DNA of 41,210 nt, taken from the NCBI GenBank assembly GCA_964506005.1, contig CAZDLX010000008.1:1-41210 (forward strand), read 5' to 3'. Below, piece after piece: positions 33,409 through 40,168 of the stretch (the stretch's first letter is position 1; the number at the start of each line of letters is the position of its first letter). This DNA is from UBA3940 sp964506005. GTDB taxonomy: Bacteria > Chloroflexota > Anaerolineae > Aggregatilineales > UBA3940. A model generated the notes under the pieces. That model saw only the letters and a list, made by a program, of their open reading frames with translations. It ran no database searches and was not told the origin of the DNA. The position numbers and the translations under genes were made by a program.

Positions 33409-34206
33409 TCAGGCTGCGCTGTCTGTGGCAGCCTTGGCTGCAGCTAGAGCTGCGTCGCAGGTGTCGTGGATGGCGAAGATACGGGTAAACCCAACGGTGT
33501 CGAAGACTTTGCGCACATGCAGCGACATCGAACAGAGTGAAACCTCGCCGCCCGCATCGCGTGAGCGGCGCCACGCCGAGACCAGTGCCTTCAAGCCCCG
33601 GCTGGAGATGTACGTAACCTTGTCCATGTCGACGATGAGCCGGTAGTGCCCGCGCGCCTGGAGATCGCGAAACGCGGCCTCAAGCATCGGCGCGGTGGAA
33701 GAGTCCAGCCGCCCGCCGGGGCTCAACTGCCACACGCCGGGCCCCGCCTCGCGCACGACGATCTCGCCCGCCTGCCCCTGCCGTGGCCGCTCCGCGCTCC
33801 GCTTGACCAGCGTGAGGCGGTTGTCGTCCTCGCCGAACTCGAAGTGAATCTCATCCATGAACTGCCGCATGAGGTGCAGCCCAATGCCGCCGGGTTTAAT
33901 CGTGTCGATGTCGGCCTCTAGATCGGGCTTGGGCACGGTCATCGGGTTGAACCGCTTTCCCTCGTCGATGACCAGGATCTCACACAGTCCCGGCTCGATG
34001 CGGCAGGTGATCTTGATCTCGCCCTTGCCTTCGCCCCCGTAAGCGTGTTCGATGATGTTGGTGCACGCCTCGTCTGCCGCGAGCTGGCAGTGATAGATCT
34101 CATCCTCGGTGAAGCCCGCCGCGGCGGCAGCCTCGCCTACGAAATCAGTAATCGTCGGGATATTTTCATACCGTCCCCCGACAATCAGGTGACGCACATC
34201 GGCCAT
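33409..34206 (-). CDS. Fusion of RsbW-like HATPase and STAS (anti-anti-sigma) domain
   Basis: Soluble 265-residue protein uniting kinase and typical substrate. Residues 1-135 are a GHKL ATPase: N box LAADEACTNIIEHAYGG, G1 DEGKRFNP, G2 GGIGLHLMR. A short linker (SAERPRQGQAGE) leads to a STAS domain at about 150-255 with GRLDSSTAPMLEAAF and the switch segment VTYISSRGLKALVS, in which the phospho-acceptor Ser is kept while the preceding Asp of FMDSSG-type proteins is replaced by Ser. The ribosome site is poor. It lies 33 bases after the stand-alone STAS gene. Whether the STAS half is phosphorylated in cis is an open question. Confidence 0.92.
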   Translation of the reverse strand: MADVRHLIVGGRYENIPTITDFVGEAAAAAGFTEDEIYHCQLAADEACTNIIEHAYGGEGKGEIKITCRIEPGLCEILVIDEGKRFNPMTVPKPDLEADIDTIKPGGIGLHLMRQFMDEIHFEFGEDDNRLTLVKRSAERPRQGQAGEIVVREAGPGVWQLSPGGRLDSSTAPMLEAAFRDLQARGHYRLIVDMDKVTYISSRGLKALVSAWRRSRDAGGEVSLCSMSLHVRKVFDTVGFTRIFAIHDTCDAALAAAKAATDSAA

Positions 34207-34239
34207 AGGAGTTTTCGCTCGGTTCCAGAGGCGGGCCGG

Positions 34240-34569
34240 CTAGAAGCTGCCGACCGCGTCGACCTGATCGTCGTAGATGGTAAACACGGAGTCAAGACCC
34301 GCGAGATCCAGCACCTCGCGCACGCGGTCGGAGGGCGCGCTGAGACGAACATCGCCTCCGGTGGTCTTGGCGCGCTTCAACGCCGTGACGAGTTCCCGGA
34401 GCCCCGCACTGCTCATATATTCGACGCCTGCCAGGTCGACGACGATATTGTGCGAACCGCCGAGCTGGTTGCCGAGTGCCTCGCCGAATTCGGGGGCCGT
34501 TGTGCTGTCGATACGACCTTCCACGATAATCAGGTCAACGCGCGACAGTTGCTTAACGGTAATGTCCAT
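34240..34569 (-). CDS. STAS-domain anti-anti-sigma factor (RsbV/SpoIIAA-like)
   Basis: Small switch protein, 109 residues, first in the partner-switching operon. The fold signature is complete: MDITVKQLSRVDLIIVEGRI, DSTTAPEFGEAL, and VVDLAGVEYMSSAGLRELV with the likely phospho-acceptor Ser in MSSAG. In the family, the unphosphorylated form binds the RsbW-like kinase and frees its target; phosphorylation by the kinase and dephosphorylation by the PP2C protein set the switch. AGGAGG lies 11 bases before the ATG. A consensus-like promoter is about 80 bases upstream. Confidence 0.93.
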   Translation of the reverse strand: MDITVKQLSRVDLIIVEGRIDSTTAPEFGEALGNQLGGSHNIVVDLAGVEYMSSAGLRELVTALKRAKTTGGDVRLSAPSDRVREVLDLAGLDSVFTIYDDQVDAVGSF

Positions 34570-34646
34570 CTGTGATAGTGCCTCCTGCTTGGGCCGCTCG
34601 CATGGGCCGGAAGTGCATCGGGTGGCGACAGCGGCATAACGTTGTC

Positions 34647-34675
34647 ATTATACAATGCTATTGAAACCGGCACAA
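34647..34675 (-). promoter_or_regulatory. Promoter of the partner-switching operon
   Basis: On the minus strand TTGTGC (34670-34675), 17-base spacer, TATAAT (34647-34652). The STAS gene starts about 78 bases downstream. Confidence 0.75.
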
Positions 34676-34882
34676 CGCGGGCCACCCTCTCGTCACACAC
34701 GTGAGGCCGGTTTGATACCGGCAGAGAGCGCTGCAAAATCCGCCTGGCGCAGAGGGTAATATGCTGCAACTAAGACTGTAGCTACCCATTCACTCGTGTG
34801 CTACAATCCCGAATACGTAGGAACCAGGCGGGCAGGGGTGCCGGCCACAGCGTTTAATACTGCCACAATCCTGGCGCAAGGT

Positions 34883-34904
34883 GTCCCGCAGACGGCTGCG
34901 GGAC
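34883..34904 (+). repeat. Perfect 9-bp hairpin in the S41 protease leader
   Basis: GTCCCGCAG (34883-34891) and CTGCGGGAC (34896-34904) enclose ACGG, ending 32 bases before the chosen ATG. No U-tract follows, so it may act in mRNA stability or translation control rather than termination. Confidence 0.55.
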
Positions 34905-34936
34905 GCTTCATAAAGGGGAACAGCAGGGTAACGAGG

Positions 34937-36157
34937 ATGCGACCTTCCGACAAGGAAGCTGCCCGACGCCAGATCGGGGCAGCCGTGCTGCAGGGCATTC
35001 TGGCGGGACTGCTGCTTGGCGCAGCGTTCGCCAGCGGCTATTTCTACCATGATTATGCTGACCGCCGCATGAATTCGACGACAGACTACGGCCTGCTGCA
35101 GGAAGCTGAGGGCCTGCTTGCGGGGCACTATCTATACGAACTGCCTCCCGGCGAGGAGCTGGTCCACAGTGCGGCGGCAGGCATGGTGGCAGCCCTTGAA
35201 GATCCGTACACTTACTTCGTCGAGCCGCAGACCGCCGAGATCGACTCTAACAACCTGGCAGGCAGTTTCGGCGGCATCGGCGCCGAGATCACCGTGGACG
35301 AGCAGGCTCGATATGTCATCGTCCGAGTGTATCCAGACAATCCGGCCGAAGGGGCAGGTGTCGAAGAGGGGGACATTATTGCCGCGGTAGACGGGCGTGA
35401 GGTCGATGCGACGACCACCGACATGAACGCCCTGCTCTCGCTGGTGCGCGGGGACATCGGCGATCCGGTCGTGTTGACGCTCCAGCGTGGTGATGAAGTG
35501 TTCGACGTGGAGATCGTCCGGGCCGAACTTCTGATCCCATCCACCTTCTGGCGCGTGCTGGAGGAGGACCAGCGTGTCGGCTACATCCAGGTGACGCGAT
35601 TTACAACCCGTTCGCCCGAAGAGGTTAAGCAGGCCATCGAAGAGCTCCGGGAGCAGAATGTCGATGCGTACGTACTGGACCTCCGCAACAACGGCGGCGG
35701 GCTGGTTGATGCCGCGGTCGAGGTGGCCAGCGAGTTCCTGAACGGCGGCGTCGTGCTGTACGAGCAGCGTCAGGGCGGCGCCGAGCGCGTCTTCAACGCC
35801 ACACGAGGCGGTGCAGCCCTCGACGAGCCGCTTGCCGTACTGGTCAATAATGGCACCGCCAGCGCCGCAGAGATCGTCGCCGGTGCACTGCAGGAGCGCG
35901 GTCGCGCCACGCTCGTCGGCGAACAGACTTTCGGCAAGGGCTCGGTACAGCTCATCCTGCCGCTGAGCGACGCATCATCGCTGCATGTGACCACAGCTGA
36001 GTGGTACACTCCCGAACGATACCGGATTCAGGGCCAGGGCCTTGCGCCCGACGTCGAAGTCACCGGCGATGAGGACGGCCAGGCAGCGCTTACGGCGGCT
36101 GTTGAGCTGCTCGCCTCAGCACTGCCCGTGGCGGAAGTGGAGAGCTCATCACGATGA
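34937..36157 (+). CDS. S41-family C-terminal processing peptidase (CtpA/Prc-like), copy 1
   Basis: Membrane-anchored extracytoplasmic serine protease, 406 residues. An N-terminal helix (about 15-36, VLQGILAGLLLGAAFASGYF) serves as anchor. A PDZ domain spans about 105-190 (GIGAEITVDEQ, EGAGVEEGDIIAAVDG). The catalytic core has VGYIQVTRF, LDLRNNGGGLVDAAV, NGTASAAEIVAGAL with nucleophile Ser309, and TFGKGSVQ with Lys334, the 25-residue Ser-Lys spacing of the family. I chose the ATG at 34937 because earlier frame crosses a hairpin and is not protein-like. It overlaps copy 2 by 4 bases. Confidence 0.93.
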   Translation: MRPSDKEAARRQIGAAVLQGILAGLLLGAAFASGYFYHDYADRRMNSTTDYGLLQEAEGLLAGHYLYELPPGEELVHSAAAGMVAALEDPYTYFVEPQTAEIDSNNLAGSFGGIGAEITVDEQARYVIVRVYPDNPAEGAGVEEGDIIAAVDGREVDATTTDMNALLSLVRGDIGDPVVLTLQRGDEVFDVEIVRAELLIPSTFWRVLEEDQRVGYIQVTRFTTRSPEEVKQAIEELREQNVDAYVLDLRNNGGGLVDAAVEVASEFLNGGVVLYEQRQGGAERVFNATRGGAALDEPLAVLVNNGTASAAEIVAGALQERGRATLVGEQTFGKGSVQLILPLSDASSLHVTTAEWYTPERYRIQGQGLAPDVEVTGDEDGQAALTAAVELLASALPVAEVESSSR

Positions 36158-37482
36158 CCTGGACGACACCAGAAGCAGGCATCTGTTCGCCAAGAACGAC
36201 TGAGGTAGAGATGATGATCGAAGACAGAGAGCGGTTATCTGATAGAACAGCCTTCTTCCGCTGGGTCCTGGTCGCCCTGCTAGGCGTGACATTTGCCGCC
36301 GCCATCTTTGCTGCCGGGTTTGTGACAGGTTCCCAGTTTGACTCGCTTAACCTGTTCGGTTCGGCAGGATTCACCGCGCCCCTACCCGCGAGCGAGCCAC
36401 TGGTACAGGGTGAAGAGGACACCGAAGATGTCGATATGAGCGTCTTCTGGGAGGTGTGGGCCACCCTCGAAGACCGCTTCTATTACGAAGTCCCTAGCGA
36501 AGAAGAGCGCGTGCAGGGGGCCATTCAGGGGCTGATCCAGTCGCTCGACGACCCGTATACGGCGTACATCCCGCCAGACCTCGCCGCCGTGCTGCGCGAG
36601 GACACCACCGGCGAGTTTGAGGGCATTGGCGCGTTTGTCGAGGAGGCACCCGAGGGTGGCGTCCAGATCATCCGGGTCTTTGAAGAGGGCCCGGCAGAGC
36701 AAGCAGGCATGGAGGCGGGCGATATCGTCGTGGCGGTGGATGGCCAGGACGTCACCGGGATGATTCTCAACGAGGCGCTGCTGCTCATTCGCGGCGAGGC
36801 AGGCACCACCGTCCGGCTGACCGTCTTCCGCATGGAAGAAGACGAGATGCTGGAGTTCAGCGTCACCCGTGAGCGGCTGCTCGTGCCCACAGTCGAGTCC
36901 GAGATGCTGGAGGACAACGTTGGCTACGTAGCGCTGTTCCAGTTCAACGCCATCGCCACACGCGAGCTGCGCGCCGCAGTAGAGGACCTGATGAACCAGG
37001 GCGCAGAGTCCATCATCCTGGACATTCGCAACAACCCGGGGGGCTTCCTTGACGAGGCGGTGAGCGTAGCCGACCTGTTCCTCCCGCGCGGCATCGTGCT
37101 GATCGAGCGCAACGTCGATGGCCGCGAGCAGACATTCCGCACGCGCTCCGGCGACATTGCGGAGGACGTTCCGCTCGTCGTTCTCGTCAACGAGAACAGC
37201 GCCAGCGCCTCGGAGATCGTCGCCGCCGCGGTGCAAGACAACGGCCGTGGCACGCTCATCGGCGAGACGACATTTGGCAAGGGCTCCGTCCAGCTGTTAT
37301 ACAATCTCTCCGACGGCTCGCAGCTCCGCGTGACGTATGCCAACTGGTACACGCCCGGCGACGTATCGATCAGCGAGAACGGCGTGGAGCCGGACATCGT
37401 CGTCGAGGCCGACGAGGCGGACACCTCCGCCGACGACGTGCAGCTTGAGCGCGCCCTTGAATTCCTGCAATCAGGACAATAG
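36154..37482 (+). CDS. S41-family C-terminal processing peptidase (CtpA/Prc-like), copy 2
   Basis: Second tail-specific protease, 442 residues, same layout as its neighbour but divergent. It has an anchor helix at about 37-58 (VLVALLGVTFAAAIFAAGFV), a PDZ domain about 145-225 (GIGAFVEEAPEGG, EQAGMEAGDIVVAVDG) and a core with LDIRNNPGGFLDEAV, NSASASEIVAAAV with Ser351, and TFGKGSVQLLY with Lys376. The ATG at 36154 overlaps the stop of copy 1; an ATG at 36211 with GAGG just upstream would remove 19 residues and also fits. smpB starts 6 bases after its stop. Confidence 0.93.
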   Translation: MTWTTPEAGICSPRTTEVEMMIEDRERLSDRTAFFRWVLVALLGVTFAAAIFAAGFVTGSQFDSLNLFGSAGFTAPLPASEPLVQGEEDTEDVDMSVFWEVWATLEDRFYYEVPSEEERVQGAIQGLIQSLDDPYTAYIPPDLAAVLREDTTGEFEGIGAFVEEAPEGGVQIIRVFEEGPAEQAGMEAGDIVVAVDGQDVTGMILNEALLLIRGEAGTTVRLTVFRMEEDEMLEFSVTRERLLVPTVESEMLEDNVGYVALFQFNAIATRELRAAVEDLMNQGAESIILDIRNNPGGFLDEAVSVADLFLPRGIVLIERNVDGREQTFRTRSGDIAEDVPLVVLVNENSASASEIVAAAVQDNGRGTLIGETTFGKGSVQLLYNLSDGSQLRVTYANWYTPGDVSISENGVEPDIVVEADEADTSADDVQLERALEFLQSGQ

Positions 37483-37488
37483 CCGAGG

Positions 37489-37959
37489 ATGTCACAGGAC
37501 CACGTCAAAGTCATCACCCGCAACCGCAAGGCGCGCCACGAGTACCACATCGAGGAGACGCTGGAAGTCGGCATGGTGCTCACCGGAACCGAGATCAAAT
37601 CGATCCGCAGCGGGCACGTGAGCATCCAGGAGGCGTTTGTCCAGCACCGCGACGGCGAAATGTGGGTCGTGAACATGCACATCGCCCCCTACGATCCGGC
37701 GCACCGTGACAATCACGAGCCGCTGCGCCCACGCAAGCTGCTGATGCACCGCCGCGAGATCGAGAACTGGGCCGCCGACGCCCAGCAGAAGGGCTACACG
37801 ATCATCCCGCTGGAGCTCTACCTGCGCCGCGGCAGGGCGAAGCTGCTGATCGGCCTGGCAAAGGGCAAGCGGCTCTACGACAAGCGGCAGGATATTGCCG
37901 CGCGTGATGCCGAACGCCGGATACGCCGCGCCGTCAGCGAGCAGGAGCGCGGTCGCTGA
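37489..37959 (+). CDS. smpB: SsrA-binding protein SmpB
   Basis: Binds tmRNA and brings it to stalled ribosomes for trans-translation. It has 156 residues, normal length. Signatures are ITRNRKARHEYHIEETLEVG, LTGTEIKSIRSGHVSIQEAF, NMHIAPYDPAHRDNHEP, RPRKLLMHRREI and a basic tail (KGKRLYDKRQDIAARDAERR) that enters the ribosomal mRNA channel. It sits 6 bases after the second S41 protease, apparently in the same operon. The tmRNA gene itself is not in the window. Confidence 0.98.
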   Translation: MSQDHVKVITRNRKARHEYHIEETLEVGMVLTGTEIKSIRSGHVSIQEAFVQHRDGEMWVVNMHIAPYDPAHRDNHEPLRPRKLLMHRREIENWAADAQQKGYTIIPLELYLRRGRAKLLIGLAKGKRLYDKRQDIAARDAERRIRRAVSEQERGR

Positions 37960-37960
37960 G

Positions 37961-38755
37961 ATGCCCGCCGACCTCGACGCCCTGGAGTGGCCAAGCTCGA
38001 TTCGCGGCATCAACGGGCTTGAGCCCGGCCTGAAGCGGCAGGTCTACCTGACTCTCATCCCCGGTAATCTTCTGGAGCAGTTCGGCGTATCGCCCGAGGA
38101 CGAGGAGCTGCTCCAGATCCGCGCCCCCGCGCACACCCGCGCCGTTAAGATGGTTCTCTACCACGAGCGAGACGCGCGCGATCCGGTGCTCTACCTGCAC
38201 ATGGCCGATACCATGAACTTCCAGATCGCCCTGCTCCTGCTGGTGATCAACGACCCGCACGCAGAGCGCTTCAACACGGACATCGACGAAAACGGCCTGC
38301 CAACCCAGTTCGGCACTCTGCGCCGTAACATCCCCGAGGAGATCCGCGCGATGCAGGCAGGCCTCTCGCCAGGGCAGGTGCGGCGCGGGCTGCGTATCTC
38401 AGGTGAGGCGGTGCCCACCTTTGAGCGCTTCATCCAGCGGACCGGGCACGACATGGTCATCATCGAGCCGCTGACCTACCACAACGCCATCACCTACGAG
38501 CGGTATGGCTTCGGCTACTTCCAGGGGCGCAGCCGCCTCGAGTGGATCGACCATGTGCTGCGGCCCGGTGGCGAGCTGTTCGACCGCTTCGACGGTTCGA
38601 CGCCGTTCCGCCAGCCGGACGCCTGGCGCAGCATCCGCGGGCGGTCATGGGCCATCCATGACGGTATTCTGGGCGAGCCTCTCGGCGATATTCGCATGGT
38701 GAAGCGCATCGGGCAGCACGCCGGCGTGAATACCTTCCCTGACGGCGTCTGGTAG
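37961..38755 (+). CDS. Hypothetical protein of unknown function, 264 residues
   Basis: I do not recognise this family. The ATG lies 1 base after the smpB stop, with AGGAG about 13 bases upstream, so translation is likely coupled. It is a soluble, mixed-charge protein with no signal or membrane helix. Visible conserved-looking segments are LYHERDARDPVLYLHMADT, YHNAITYERYGFGYFQGRS, WIDHVLRPGGELFDRFDGS and the C-terminal GQHAGVNTFPDGVW. The piece TYERYGFGYFQG loosely recalls the end of acetyltransferase folds, but that is too weak for a call. It ends the S41-smpB operon. Confidence 0.8.
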   Translation: MPADLDALEWPSSIRGINGLEPGLKRQVYLTLIPGNLLEQFGVSPEDEELLQIRAPAHTRAVKMVLYHERDARDPVLYLHMADTMNFQIALLLLVINDPHAERFNTDIDENGLPTQFGTLRRNIPEEIRAMQAGLSPGQVRRGLRISGEAVPTFERFIQRTGHDMVIIEPLTYHNAITYERYGFGYFQGRSRLEWIDHVLRPGGELFDRFDGSTPFRQPDAWRSIRGRSWAIHDGILGEPLGDIRMVKRIGQHAGVNTFPDGVW

Positions 38756-38783
38756 GCTTCACAACCGCGCCACACCTTAGAAC

Positions 38784-38804
38784 GGGCGCGACACAGTAGC
38801 GCCC
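38784..38804 (+). repeat. Inverted repeat after the S41-smpB operon
   Basis: GGGCGC and GCGCCC flank a 9-base loop about 30 bases past the last stop. No T-tract follows, so a terminator role is only possible. Confidence 0.35.
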
Positions 38805-38889
38805 ACTCCACAATCCCCGTACCGCGCCAAACCCTGCCCGGATCGGTCCTATTTCGTCCAAAATCCGGATTAAAAAGGCCTAATTTCGG

Positions 38890-38917
38890 TTGTACTCTGG
38901 GGGCAATTGGTTATACT
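38890..38917 (+). promoter_or_regulatory. Promoter of the cytochrome oxidase operon
   Basis: TTGTAC (38890-38895), 16-base spacer, TATACT (38912-38917), within an AT-richer stretch. The coxB ATG is about 60 bases downstream. Confidence 0.6.
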
Positions 38918-38977
38918 TATCAGTGATAATAGTGACTTTTGACACATAATCTGCCTTACTCGTCAGGATCATACGGT

Positions 38978-40045
38978 ATGAGGCCCCACGTGAATACAAC
39001 GAAGCTCAAGCGACTGGCTCTCGCGGGCGCGTCAGTGTTGGCACTCGCCCTGCTGCTCCCTCTGACCGTTCTGGCGCAGGGGCCATCTCCACTGCGGCCC
39101 GGCTCTCCGAACGCAGCGGGCGTCGCCCAGCTCTTCTGGATCACCACTGCCATCGCTGCGGTCGTCTTCTTCCTGGTCATCGCCCTCCTGCTGTATGCCG
39201 TTATCCGCTACCGGCGCAAGTATCCGGACGAGATGCCGGAGCAGATTCACGGAAACACTCGCCTGGAGCTGTTGTGGACCGCGATACCGGCCGTCATCCT
39301 GATCGGGCTGTTCTTCCTGTCACTCCGCGCACTCCAACAGCAGCGCAACCCGCCGCCCGATGCGATGGTCATTGAGGTAACGGGCCGCCAGTGGTTCTGG
39401 GAGTTCAACTACCCGGAGACGGAGATCACCGTCAGCAGCCGTGACGGCGACCTCGTGATCCCGGCGAACGTGCCGGTGGTCTTTGAAGTGCGCTCCGCCG
39501 ACGTGATCCACAGCTTCTGGGTTGCCGAGCTCGCGGGCAAGATCGACGCCATCCCGGGGCACACCAATACCGTGTGGTTCGAGGCGCAGGAAGGCACGTT
39601 CGCGGGCCAATGCGCTGAGTACTGCGGCCTGGCTCACTACGACATGCTGTTTGACGTCGTCGCCGTACCTGAGCAGGAGTTCGCCGCCTGGATGGGCGAG
39701 CAGATCGAGCTGGCGGGGCAGTTCCAGCCTATCGGCACGGACATGGAAGAGCCGCTGCCGGAGGGTGATGCGGTCGATGGCGAGGCGCTGTACGCCGAGC
39801 TTGGCTGTGACTCCTGCCACTCGCTGGACGGTACGCCGCTGGTCGGCCCGACGATGGAGGGTCTGGGCGAGCGCGCTGCGGAGCGCATCCCGGAGTACGA
39901 CGCCGTGACGTACCTGCGCGAGTCCATCCTGCTGCCATGCGAGCACGTGGTCGAGGGCTTCACCTGCGTGATGCCGCAGAACTATGGCGAGCGGCTCGAA
40001 GCTGAGGGTCTCGCCGATCTGATCGCGTTCTTGACGGAGCAGTAG
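38978..40045 (+). CDS. coxB: Cytochrome c oxidase subunit II with fused cytochrome c domain (caa3 type)
   Basis: Electron-entry subunit of an aa3/caa3 terminal oxidase, 355 residues. I chose the ATG at 38978 with AGGA upstream rather than a TTG at 38939. A signal-like helix (to about residue 34) precedes two membrane helices (about 48-72 and 92-115). The CuA centre is complete: His178 in HSFW, then Cys212, Glu214, Cys216, His220 and Met223 in QCAEYCGLAHYDM. A C-terminal cytochrome c has CDSCH (Cys277, Cys280, His281) and the likely axial Met332 in VMPQNYGERL. Two extra cysteines, 321 and 330, flank the loop before that Met. coxA follows. Confidence 0.95.
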   Translation: MRPHVNTTKLKRLALAGASVLALALLLPLTVLAQGPSPLRPGSPNAAGVAQLFWITTAIAAVVFFLVIALLLYAVIRYRRKYPDEMPEQIHGNTRLELLWTAIPAVILIGLFFLSLRALQQQRNPPPDAMVIEVTGRQWFWEFNYPETEITVSSRDGDLVIPANVPVVFEVRSADVIHSFWVAELAGKIDAIPGHTNTVWFEAQEGTFAGQCAEYCGLAHYDMLFDVVAVPEQEFAAWMGEQIELAGQFQPIGTDMEEPLPEGDAVDGEALYAELGCDSCHSLDGTPLVGPTMEGLGERAAERIPEYDAVTYLRESILLPCEHVVEGFTCVMPQNYGERLEAEGLADLIAFLTEQ

Positions 40046-40168
40046 GCCGCCCTACTTAGTGGGGCCGCCCTGTCCTGTGTTCCGGTGGAGGGGCCGGAAG
40101 CGCGGCAGTACAATCCAGTTGCAGTGACGACTGTTTGATGAACGCGAACCGCAAAGCGAGGAACTCGA

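Larger units (their letters stand above)
34570..34936. other. Divergent intergenic region between the partner-switching operon and the S41 protease genes
   Basis: 367 bases without a supported gene. The left part holds the minus-strand promoter of the STAS operon. The right part holds a strong hairpin in the S41 leader. TACAAT at 34802-34807 is a possible plus-strand -10 without a good -35. A long in-frame extension of the S41 reading frame crosses this part but has no ribosome site. Confidence 0.6.
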
